Part shown: positions 40,634-48,558 of the stretch, piece by piece
Numbering within the stretch: position 1 is the stretch's first letter
Layout: each line of letters starts with the position of its first letter
From: BQJU01 sp965229635
Lineage (GTDB): Bacteria > Bacteroidota > Bacteroidia > Chitinophagales > Saprospiraceae
Length of the DNA stretch: 64,000 nucleotides
NCBI GenBank assembly: GCA_965229635.1
Contig: OZ245894.1
Span: 5,518,001 to 5,582,000, forward strand
Direction of reading: 5' to 3'
The notes under the pieces: generated by a model
What the model saw: only the letters and a program-made list of their open reading frames with translations
What the model was told of the DNA's origin: nothing
Database searches by the model: none
Made by a program: the position numbers and the translations under genes

Positions 40634-41929
40634 GTGGGTATTGAACAACCTCCTTTAGAACTTAATGGTGACTTTGAATATGCCCTTGATTTAATTGAAA
40701 AAAAGGGTGCCAATTTATTTGTGACCGGTCGGGCCGGAACGGGTAAGTCTACCCTACTCCAGCTTTTCCGCAATACGACCCGCAAAAAGACGGTCGTGCT
40801 GGCCCCCACCGGTATTGCCGCTCTAAATGTACAGGGACAAACGATACATTCCTTCTTTGGTTTTCCGCCCCGGCCCCTGGCGCAGAAGGACATCAGAAAG
40901 CGGCGGAATCATCGGTTATACAAAAAAATTGAAGTACTTATCATCGATGAAATTTCGATGGTGCGGGCGGATCTACTGGACAGCATCGACTATTTTTTGC
41001 GGGTCAACCGCGATGTGAATCTGCCTTTTGGTGGTGTGCAGGTGGTGTTCTTTGGTGATCTGTTTCAGTTGCCTCCAGTCGTTTCCAGCGAAGCTGAAGC
41101 CGCCTTGTTTACCAGTTATTACGAGTCGCCTTATTTCTTTTCCGCCAAGGTATTTGAGGAATCATTTGAACTTGAGAAGCTGGAATTGCGCAAGGTATAC
41201 CGACAGGAAAATCGTTACTTTTTGCGCCTCCTCGATGCCATTCGGGTCAACCAAATCGACTACGATGACCTGATTGACCTCAATGAGCGGTACCTACCCG
41301 ATTTTGAAGCGCAGGATTTTTACATTACACTCTCGGCCCGCAATGCCCGAGTGGATGCGCTCAACCTGCGCAAGATTAGTGAGATCCCAATGCCGGAGCA
41401 GGTCTATCTGGCCAAGATAACGGGCAGCTTTCCGGCCAACCTATACCCTACCGAGGCGGCACTCAAGCTCAAACTCAGTGCTCAAGTGATGTTTATTAAA
41501 AATGATCCGCAAAAGCGATTTGTCAATGGCACTATTGGACAGGTGGTGAAGATGGACAACGATAAAATCACTGTATTGGTGGAAGAAAATGAGGCCCGGC
41601 AATACATTGAGGTAGAGCCGATGGACTGGGAGATCATGCGCTACAAACAAAATCCAGGCAAACCAGAAGAGATTGAAACGGAGACGATCGGCACTTTTTC
41701 CCAATATCCGCTCAAATTGGCCTGGGCTATTACCATTCATAAATCACAGGGTAAAACATTTGATAAAGTCATCATCGACCTGGGGCGCGGTGCCTTTGAA
41801 AATGGACAAACCTATGTGGCCCTTAGCCGCTGCCGCACCTTAGAGGGCATTGTATTGAAACAGCCCCTTCGTCCTCGCGATGTAATGACCGATGAGCGCA
41901 TCGTGGAGTATTACGAGCAGCACTTTTAG
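40634..41929 (+). CDS. PIF1-like superfamily 1B DNA helicase, GTG start
   Basis: The 431-residue protein opens at GTG 40634, because no ATG is available in frame. It has Walker A GRAGTGKST (residues ~33-41), motif Ia LAPTGIAALNVQGQTIHSFFGF, Walker B IIDEISMVRADLL, motif III FGDLFQLPPV, and the C-terminal motifs LAWAITIHKSQGKTFDKV and YVALSRCRTLEG. These define PIF1/RecD2-type 5'-3' helicases of minimal size, lacking accessory domains. They act in replication fork or recombination processing. The stop of the secreted nuclease is 3 bp upstream, which suggests translational coupling, although a cytoplasmic helicase has no obvious link to an exported enzyme. Confidence 0.88.
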   Translation: MGIEQPPLELNGDFEYALDLIEKKGANLFVTGRAGTGKSTLLQLFRNTTRKKTVVLAPTGIAALNVQGQTIHSFFGFPPRPLAQKDIRKRRNHRLYKKIEVLIIDEISMVRADLLDSIDYFLRVNRDVNLPFGGVQVVFFGDLFQLPPVVSSEAEAALFTSYYESPYFFSAKVFEESFELEKLELRKVYRQENRYFLRLLDAIRVNQIDYDDLIDLNERYLPDFEAQDFYITLSARNARVDALNLRKISEIPMPEQVYLAKITGSFPANLYPTEAALKLKLSAQVMFIKNDPQKRFVNGTIGQVVKMDNDKITVLVEENEARQYIEVEPMDWEIMRYKQNPGKPEEIETETIGTFSQYPLKLAWAITIHKSQGKTFDKVIIDLGRGAFENGQTYVALSRCRTLEGIVLKQPLRPRDVMTDERIVEYYEQHF

Positions 41930-42103
41930 ACAGCAAGCACCCAGGCACTTTCTTGGATACCTTCGAAAAGGACAAAGGCCATTTTTTATACTTTGTCAGT
42001 CAAAAAATTCACCTCAGCCCTTGGCTCAGGTATAATTTTATTTGTATAATTACAGCGAAGAATAAATAAAATTTCACAGAGCTTCACCAAACCCTTTTTT
42101 ATT

Positions 42104-42235
42104 ATGTCAACATCCAAAAGAAAGAGAAAACAGGCGGCCCGCTCAAAGAGAGAGGCTCGCAATTTCATGACAGTAGTGGTAGTAGCTACCCTGGTTTTAT
42201 TGGTGTTACTCTACTTTATTTACGCAGGAGTGTAG
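42104..42235 (+). CDS. 43-residue basic single-span membrane protein
   Basis: ATG 42104 opens a 43-codon frame. The product starts MSTSKRKRKQAARSKREARN, highly basic, followed by one hydrophobic span (TVVVVATLVLLVLLYFIYAG), and ends there. Positive-inside topology would place the N-terminus in the cytoplasm. This shape resembles small regulatory or translocon-associated membrane proteins. It lies in a 348-bp stretch between the helicase and a convergent membrane protein gene, with no other candidate gene. The run of codons and absence of stops over a clear TM helix make it credible, but no homology can be checked here. Confidence 0.6.
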   Translation: MSTSKRKRKQAARSKREARNFMTVVVVATLVLLVLLYFIYAGV

Positions 42236-42277
42236 TGTGCCCAACCTGTAGTGATTGACAACCTTGCGGGTTCAGCA

Positions 42278-43750
42278 TTAGTCTTCCAGCTTGACCATCT
42301 TCCATTCTTCAACCCGCAAATTGTCGGTCCAAAGGGAAATGTTCAAAGTACTATCCGGCAACTGATTGAACACCTGATTTTCCTGACTGGCAGGATAGAA
42401 CCAGACGCCGGCACCTATATCCTCCTTTCCCTCTGCTGGCTTCCACTGCACTAAGTTGCGGTCTAACTGGCTCATTTTAGCCGATAGGCTCAATGGTATG
42501 AGCGTATCCTTTTGGTAATAATACAAGGGAAGTGTGTTAGTAGAGTCGATCATCTGCAGGTGGCTGATAGCTTGATAGGGCAATCGCTTGGATTCAATTG
42601 GCGGGTAAGCCCAAACCCAGAAGAAGAGCATGCCAATCAGCCCACTCAATACCGGGCCTCCGATCAACAAATTGCGACGTCCGGAATACAACCCCACCAC
42701 TCCGGCCAGGCTAAAGGCCCAATAGGCAAAAGTGACGGCCAGACCTGCACGAAAACCCGCACCACCAAAGACCATAAATCCTCTGGTCATCAAGTAAAAG
42801 CCAAGACCAAACGCGGCAATCATTTGCAGGATTGCCCCCGTTTTCACCCAATTTTGGAAAGGATATTTCGGATTTTTCCAGGCTTGGATCTGCTTGGCAG
42901 CCAACAAACAAAGCCCTACCTGCAAAACCACTGACTCTGCGAGAATTGCACCCAAAATCCAGATAACCATAATCGTAGCCAGTTCTTCCCCGCGACGAAG
43001 CTTGAAAAACAAGTCGCGCAGCCCCCCCAGTACAAATCCGAAAATGGGTAAGACCGCGATTGCAGAATACATCAGATAATCCCTGTAGGAAGCCTGGAAG
43101 AAACCGAAAACTTGTCCTGGCTGTCGCCAATCCAAAACACCGGAGAAATAGGCAATAACAAGTCCGCCAAGCAAAACAAACCAGGGATGTAGCTTCAGCA
43201 AATTCCTGCCCTGCGGATGTCGAAACAAGAGCCAAATGGACAAAGACATGCCCAGGATCAAAGTGCCCAGTGGTTCCAGCCAAAGAGCAGCCAACAATAA
43301 GATTCCCGCCAGCAATTGCCAAAGCAATTTTGGTTCTTTAATCAGCCGAACCAGTGCTGTAAGGGCCAACAATTGGGTGGTAAAGACCCAGCTGTCGAGT
43401 GTGGCCAGCTTTCCAAGGGTCACGATCAGAAAAGTTCCGGTCAGTAATAGAATAGTTAGCAATGAAGCTTCCCGGCCAAATATCTTCCAGCCGATGGCAT
43501 AAAATCCGGCAAGTCCTGCTAAAATGACCAGCACACCGGGCAGTCGTTGGAAGAAGGGAAAATACACCTCCGTCATATTGCCTACGATTACTGCGGGCAG
43601 ATTTATTCCTGCATCATTTATTGCAAAAGTAATCCAGTTGGTTTCGGCTCCCTGCCACACACTCATCACATCATTCATGACCAGCATCACCACAGCGAAA
43701 AAGAAGATCGCTGCCATAAAAAACAACTGAAAATTACGGGATTCCTTCAT
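42278..43750 (-). CDS. Polytopic membrane protein, GT39/ArnT-like glycosyltransferase
   Basis: The 490-residue protein has about 11 membrane helices and, at its end, a ~90-residue soluble domain (YYYQKDTLIPLSLSAKMSQL onwards). The first loop contains TEVYFPFFQRLPGVLVILAGL, a pattern like the catalytic loop region of GT39 (dolichyl-phosphate mannosyltransferase-like) and ArnT enzymes, which move a sugar from a polyprenyl-phosphate to a lipid or protein. The usual acidic DD or DE of the first loop is not obvious. An alternative is an uncharacterised integral membrane protein. Its start codon overlaps by two bases the longest plus-strand frame of the ARPP-1 gene. Confidence 0.55.
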   Translation of the reverse strand: MKESRNFQLFFMAAIFFFAVVMLVMNDVMSVWQGAETNWITFAINDAGINLPAVIVGNMTEVYFPFFQRLPGVLVILAGLAGFYAIGWKIFGREASLLTILLLTGTFLIVTLGKLATLDSWVFTTQLLALTALVRLIKEPKLLWQLLAGILLLAALWLEPLGTLILGMSLSIWLLFRHPQGRNLLKLHPWFVLLGGLVIAYFSGVLDWRQPGQVFGFFQASYRDYLMYSAIAVLPIFGFVLGGLRDLFFKLRRGEELATIMVIWILGAILAESVVLQVGLCLLAAKQIQAWKNPKYPFQNWVKTGAILQMIAAFGLGFYLMTRGFMVFGGAGFRAGLAVTFAYWAFSLAGVVGLYSGRRNLLIGGPVLSGLIGMLFFWVWAYPPIESKRLPYQAISHLQMIDSTNTLPLYYYQKDTLIPLSLSAKMSQLDRNLVQWKPAEGKEDIGAGVWFYPASQENQVFNQLPDSTLNISLWTDNLRVEEWKMVKLED

Positions 43751-43843
43751 GAAGGTTAACTTAGTATTTGCCGCAAATATAAGACTTCAAACACGAGAAG
43801 CAAGCTCCAACCAGGGGAGCAAGCATCATAACGGTAGAAATCT

Positions 43844-43851
43844 TATATTTG
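43844..43851 (+). promoter_or_regulatory. -7 box (TATATTTG) of the ARPP-1 lipoprotein gene
   Basis: Exact match to TAnnTTTG 17 bp before ATG 43869. It supports the lipoprotein start over the longer frame from 43749. Confidence 0.6.
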
Positions 43852-43868
43852 TACAAAAAAGCCATCTA

Positions 43869-44873
43869 ATGAAAAACTTATTAGCCATCCTAGCGCTCAG
43901 TCTCCTGGCAGTGGCCTGCCAACAAGAAAAAACGGTTCAACAAACTGATGAAAAAGTTGCCGACCAATTGCAGGTCTTAACCTCCGCCGATTATCAGGTG
44001 GAATATGAAAATCTCCGCCTCCACCCCATTGTTGCCGATCAGGCATTTATTGATCAAAATCACAGTGTGGGTAGTTTTCTCAACCTACCGGAAGCCATGC
44101 AGAATTCGCGTTTCCGGGTCACCGAGAAGAAACCATACGGAAGAAGCGATGACAGCGGCGCGGTCAACTCACTGACCATCCAAAACAAATCGCAGGATAC
44201 GGTCTTCCTCATGACCGGTGATGTAGTGCGCGGTGGTAATCAGGATCGCGTATTGGCCATGGATATGGTTGTACCTCCACGCACCATCACTGACATTCCC
44301 GTGTTTTGTGTGGAGCACGGTCGTTGGACCTACCACGAGCCCGAGGAAGGTCAAAGTGAAGAAGCCGCCAGAAATCGCAAGATTTTCGCCTTTACCGGCT
44401 ACTATAATGTGGCTTCCAACGATATTCGCAAAACGATCAAAGAAACCGGCAATCAACAGGAGGTATGGAATAAGGTGGATGAGTTGACTTCCATTCACAA
44501 TGCCAAGTCCAGTACTGAAGCCTACGCTGCGCTGGAAGAATCTGAGGACTACACCAAGGCCCGCGATGCCTATCTGGAGCACTTCCGCCATCGTTTTGAT
44601 GACAAGAAAGGCGTAATCGGTGTGGTAGCACTTAGTGGCAATAAAGTATTGGGCGCCGATGTCTTTGGCCACCCAAACCTGTTCCACAAACAATACGAAT
44701 CCCTGCTGCATAGCTACATCACTGACGCCATGTCAAATGGGAAACCAGTCGAAATAGAAGCCGAAACACTGGAGCGCTATGTGCGCAGTTTGCAGCAGGA
44801 CTTCAACGAGATCGACAACAGTGAAGACCATTTTCGGTACCGAAATCAGCTGGTGCACTTTACAAATTTGTAA
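43869..44873 (+). CDS. ARPP-1 (DUF6569) family lipoprotein
   Basis: From ATG 43869 the 334-residue product has a lipoprotein signal (MKNLLAILALSLLAVAC). The ARPP-1 domain covers nearly all of the mature protein: LTIQNKSQDTVFLMTGDVVR, GNQDRVLAMDMVVPPRT, ITDIPVFCVEHGRW, and later GVIGVVALSGNKVLGADVFG and SLLHSYITDAM. ARPP-1 is named for its association with rhodanese-phosphatase proteins, and its activity is not known. The GNQDR and CVExGRW motifs are its conserved core. Here it stands as a separate secreted protein, ahead of miaE with a strong terminator between them. Starting at 43749 would precede the promoter box. Confidence 0.8.
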   Translation: MKNLLAILALSLLAVACQQEKTVQQTDEKVADQLQVLTSADYQVEYENLRLHPIVADQAFIDQNHSVGSFLNLPEAMQNSRFRVTEKKPYGRSDDSGAVNSLTIQNKSQDTVFLMTGDVVRGGNQDRVLAMDMVVPPRTITDIPVFCVEHGRWTYHEPEEGQSEEAARNRKIFAFTGYYNVASNDIRKTIKETGNQQEVWNKVDELTSIHNAKSSTEAYAALEESEDYTKARDAYLEHFRHRFDDKKGVIGVVALSGNKVLGADVFGHPNLFHKQYESLLHSYITDAMSNGKPVEIEAETLERYVRSLQQDFNEIDNSEDHFRYRNQLVHFTNL

Positions 44874-44893
44874 GATATAATTGCTCGTCTACC

Positions 44894-44929
44894 AAAAAAC
44901 CAATATCCTTGTCGGGATATTGGTTTTTT
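44894..44929. terminator. Rho-independent terminator after the ARPP-1 gene
   Basis: AAAAAACCAATATCC and GGATATTGGTTTTTT pair perfectly over 15 bp around a 6-nt loop, about 20 bp after the stop codon. Confidence 0.92.
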
Positions 44930-44962
44930 AATTTTGGTTCTTGATTTTAAGCATTTCACATA

Positions 44963-45547
44963 ATGAAATTAAACCTCGACATCGCCTATCCTAGCAAACC
45001 GGAATGGGTGCAAGCCGTGATGGCCGACTTTGATGCATTTCTCCAGGATCACGCCGACTGCGAACGCAAAGCCTCGGCTACTGCGATGAGTCTGGTGGCC
45101 AAATACCCCGACCGGGTGGAAATCATCCCCGAGTTGATCGAAACAGCAGTAGAAGAGCTGGAGCATTTCCAACAGGTATATGCCATCATGGAGAAACGAG
45201 GTATTCAGCTGCTGCATTCCATTCCCGAAGATCCGTACATCAAAGCACTGATCAAGCGTCTGCACTCTGGTATTATGGAGCGGTTTCTGGATCGTTTATT
45301 ATTGGGATCAGTGGTAGAAACTCGTGGTGCTGAGCGCTTTAGACTAGTGGAAGAGGCATTGGAAGATCCCGAACTAAAGAAGTTTTACAAAATGCTCTGG
45401 ACCTCGGAAGCCAAACACGGCCATATTTACGTCAAAATGGCGCTACATTACTTCCCGGAGGAAAAAGTCTACGACCGCCTGGAATGGTGGGTGCAGCAGG
45501 AAGGGGAAGTACTCAATAGTTTGGAAATTCGCCCGGCATTGCATTAG
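44963..45547 (+). CDS. miaE: tRNA-(ms2io6A37)-hydroxylase MiaE
   Basis: The 194-residue protein matches MiaE, a di-iron oxygenase of the ferritin-like fold that hydroxylates the isopentenyl group of ms2i6A37 in tRNA. Metal-ligand motifs appear in the right order: CERKASATAM (Glu), VEELEHFQQV (ExxH), VVETRGAERF (Glu) and SEAKHGHIYV (ExxH). Length agrees with the family. It is cytoplasmic. It has its own transcription unit between the ARPP-1 terminator and a convergent hydrolase gene. In other bacteria the substrate is made by MiaA and MiaB, not seen in this window. Confidence 0.93.
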   Translation: MKLNLDIAYPSKPEWVQAVMADFDAFLQDHADCERKASATAMSLVAKYPDRVEIIPELIETAVEELEHFQQVYAIMEKRGIQLLHSIPEDPYIKALIKRLHSGIMERFLDRLLLGSVVETRGAERFRLVEEALEDPELKKFYKMLWTSEAKHGHIYVKMALHYFPEEKVYDRLEWWVQQEGEVLNSLEIRPALH

Positions 45548-45555
45548 ATATCCGG

Positions 45556-48441
45556 TTAAGTAGCGGCAACTCCCGGTACTGCAATATCCAGTTCTGGCAA
45601 GGCAAAATGATAAGTATCCAGCGCATGATAGACTACCTCGTGGATACGTTCGCGGATTTCCTTTTTAAATAGCTTCTTATTGTCGATATCCGGATAAATC
45701 CGATTGGATAGAAATACAAAGACCAAATCCTCCTGGGGGTCTACCCAAAGGCAGGTTCCGGTAAAGCCGGTATGCCCGAAGGTTCTGGCGCTGGCACTAG
45801 GGGCATGGGCTGAGTTATATTTTTCGGAAGGTTTATCAAATCCCAGTCCGCGATGATTGCCGTGGCGGCCACTGGTAAACAGGCGAACTGTAGCGGGTTG
45901 GATAAACTGAAGCCCGCCATAGGTCCCTTCGTTGAGCAACATTTGTCCGATCACCGCCAGATCACCAACATTGGAGAAAAGGCCGGCATGGCCGGAAACC
46001 CCGCCAAATAAGGCTGCCGTTTCATCATGTACATAACCGTTGACCAATTGATGCCGCCAGCGTTCATCCTGCTGGGTTGGCGCAATGACCGCCGTACCAA
46101 ACCGGTTTAGCGGCAGGAAGGTGGTGTAGCGCAATCCCAGAGGTCGGTATATGTTATTGTCAAGCCAGATATTCATGGGTTGCTCTACTTCTTTCTCTAT
46201 CACCTTTTGCATCAATACAAAATTGGCATCGCTATAGCGATAGCGCTTTTTCTTACTCAATTCTAACTCCTGCAAATCCTTCCAAATCTTTGGCAGATAT
46301 TCACCTTTAAAGTAAAATTGATCCGCTACCTTAATATTGTAGGCCTCTGTTTGATTTTTACAGAAAAAACTGTCACAACCAGCATTGGGCTGATCTCGGT
46401 AAATCAGATAAGGTCCCACTGGCAGATAAGCCGGCAAGCCCGACTCATGAATCAACAAATTTTTAATAGTGATATTCCTCAAGGTAGACTTTTCATCCAA
46501 ATCCAGATGGCTTTTCAGCTTGTCGTTTAGCTTAATCTTTTCCTGATCGTAGAGTCGCATAGCGGCAAGGGTTGTTGCCGTAATCTTGGTTAGAGAAGCG
46601 ACGTCGTACAAATGATTTTCCCGAACCGGACGCGTTTCCTCGTAGGTTTGAAATCCAAAAGCTTTGGAATAAATGACCTTGCCACCTTTCGCCACGAGAA
46701 CCTCACAGCCCGGAAATACGCCTTCATCAATCGCATTCAGCGCAATGGCATCGATGCCCACCAGTTTTTCCGGTGCGATCCCCACCTGCTGCGAAGGGCT
46801 ATACCCAAGGCGTACCGGAGGAAATTCGATCCCCATGCCTTTTTTAAAGGAAAAGTTGATGTCGTAAGGAAACTGCCCGGATGTGGCGATACCACCAAAC
46901 AAAACCTGAGCGGCCATCACTTCGGTGACCTCATTGCTCTCCGGAAGTTGAACTATTGTAAAGCGACTGCTAAATGGCTTCAATTGTAAGGGAGACCCAA
47001 AATTGAACACCACCACATGATACTGATTGGCCAATGCCCGGACCTCATTCAGGAATGTGGTATCGCGCAGGGCATTGAGCATTTGTTGATCGAGTAGCAG
47101 CATAATCACTGTGGGCTCTGTGGTGGTTATCTCCGGAGCTTTAAGCCCTTGACCTTTTTCCAGTGGGTAGTGGTGACTCACCAGGCTGGCATATCGCGAA
47201 AAGGTGCGGTCAAACTCCCGCATTGGCTCATCGGCATAATGAAATGCGTGATAAGTATATTGCTGCGTTTCCAAAATTGGGACCCGAAAGCCGGTATCCG
47301 GGAGTACGACAATTGATTTCTCATAAATCTGGCGGGAAACCATCCCCCAGCTTTCCGACTGCAGATGGCTTTCAATGCGCGGTATTTTTCTGCGAAAAAC
47401 CGGTTCCTGCTCAACAACCGGCACCACGGAAGCCTGCAAACTCGGCACGGGTACGGGCTCGGGCTTAGCCTCTTGCATCATCGCACTGCGGGCCCAATAC
47501 TTGGCCTGTAATACCTTACGTAGCCGCTGATTGAGCTGTCCTTTCGTGAGCTGTCCGGACCTCAGGCTGGTCAACATAAACTGAATCAATGATTCAGGAT
47601 TGCTATTGACCACAAAGAGATCAACGCCATGCACGAGCAGGCTATTCCACCGGGTGGAATCACTGGCATCAGCTACCAGTAGTCCGTCAAAGTTAAGTTG
47701 TGATTGATAAAGGTCACTGATGCGCTCCCCTACCTCACTGGGGTCGGTAATGGAGTCCTTTGGTAAATAAAAGCCACATAGCCCCTCGTTAACTTTGGGC
47801 TGTAATGACTCCAGCATGGCTCGCCTTTGCAACGTATCCCGGGCATGATCAAAAAAGATGGGCCCAAAAGTCTGTTCTAAACCCAAAATTCTCTGATTGA
47901 ATAAAGACAGGTATTCACTTTCTTTCCCCTGAGCAAACCACCGGGAATAGGAATCAGCGACCACCTGACCATTGACCCCCAGAGAGTAAGCCTGTTGTTG
48001 CCGAAGGGTGATGAGTCTTTCTTTCAAGGTGTCACTGGGGTAGCTAAACAGGGCCGTGCTGCCCGGCACACCAGGCACATCAGTAAACAGATTGTTTAAT
48101 AAGCCCGATTCTCCACTTAAATTGATCAGTGGCACCCTCGTTTCCGTTTCAATCAACATCAGGTAATCAGAAAGCACCAGGTCCTTAAGCCAGAATCCTC
48201 CAATGCGTCCTGCCTCGGCCATCCCGGCAATATTTTGCGCCGAAAATCCTTCCTGATTGTCGTTTCGATAAATGATGAGCTGCCCGATCTTTTCAGCATC
48301 AGACAGGTGTTCCAACAAACTGTCGACCTGAAAATAGGACTCTTCCAGAAAAGGCGCTGAAGCGGAATAATAACGCGGTGGCTGCTCTTGGCAAGACAGC
48401 ATCAGGGCACAAATCATTAATATGAATAAGCTAAACCGCAT
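45556..48441 (-). CDS. GH3-like/beta-lactamase-type serine hydrolase fusion lipoprotein
   Basis: The 961-residue protein begins with a lipoprotein signal (MRFSLFILMICALMLSC). Residues ~35-330 follow the glycoside hydrolase family 3 N-terminal domain in outline (SDAEKIGQLIIYR, GVPGSTALF), but the KHFPGHG motif of active NagZ-type enzymes is missing. A middle domain of ~200 residues resembles GH3_C. The C-terminal ~380 residues are a class C beta-lactamase/esterase-type fold with SxxK (SLTK in YDVASLTKITATT), YxN-type YSDANF and HTGFTGT. The likely target is cell-wall peptide or amide bonds. The longest frame starts at 48471. The helicase gene upstream is separated by a TCTATTG/CAATAGA inverted repeat (48488-48506). 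Confidence 0.8.
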   Translation of the reverse strand: MRFSLFILMICALMLSCQEQPPRYYSASAPFLEESYFQVDSLLEHLSDAEKIGQLIIYRNDNQEGFSAQNIAGMAEAGRIGGFWLKDLVLSDYLMLIETETRVPLINLSGESGLLNNLFTDVPGVPGSTALFSYPSDTLKERLITLRQQQAYSLGVNGQVVADSYSRWFAQGKESEYLSLFNQRILGLEQTFGPIFFDHARDTLQRRAMLESLQPKVNEGLCGFYLPKDSITDPSEVGERISDLYQSQLNFDGLLVADASDSTRWNSLLVHGVDLFVVNSNPESLIQFMLTSLRSGQLTKGQLNQRLRKVLQAKYWARSAMMQEAKPEPVPVPSLQASVVPVVEQEPVFRRKIPRIESHLQSESWGMVSRQIYEKSIVVLPDTGFRVPILETQQYTYHAFHYADEPMREFDRTFSRYASLVSHHYPLEKGQGLKAPEITTTEPTVIMLLLDQQMLNALRDTTFLNEVRALANQYHVVVFNFGSPLQLKPFSSRFTIVQLPESNEVTEVMAAQVLFGGIATSGQFPYDINFSFKKGMGIEFPPVRLGYSPSQQVGIAPEKLVGIDAIALNAIDEGVFPGCEVLVAKGGKVIYSKAFGFQTYEETRPVRENHLYDVASLTKITATTLAAMRLYDQEKIKLNDKLKSHLDLDEKSTLRNITIKNLLIHESGLPAYLPVGPYLIYRDQPNAGCDSFFCKNQTEAYNIKVADQFYFKGEYLPKIWKDLQELELSKKKRYRYSDANFVLMQKVIEKEVEQPMNIWLDNNIYRPLGLRYTTFLPLNRFGTAVIAPTQQDERWRHQLVNGYVHDETAALFGGVSGHAGLFSNVGDLAVIGQMLLNEGTYGGLQFIQPATVRLFTSGRHGNHRGLGFDKPSEKYNSAHAPSASARTFGHTGFTGTCLWVDPQEDLVFVFLSNRIYPDIDNKKLFKKEIRERIHEVVYHALDTYHFALPELDIAVPGVAAT

Positions 48442-48558
48442 ATAGTGTTTCGTATCGTTGGATTGTCTCAATAGAACAAGATGACACTCTATTGTACCGC
48501 AATAGAATCGATTTCGTTTCCTTTTTATCTATATTTAACGAAAGTTTATTACTACATC

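Noticed and set aside
42711..43322. 203-codon frame inside the GT39-like gene, same strand
   Set aside because: It is in another frame of a clear 490-codon membrane protein gene and has no coherent hydrophobic pattern of its own.
43749..43868. Forty-residue N-terminal extension of the ARPP-1 lipoprotein
   Set aside because: It contains the promoter box and precedes a clear lipoprotein signal; the extension has no signal features.
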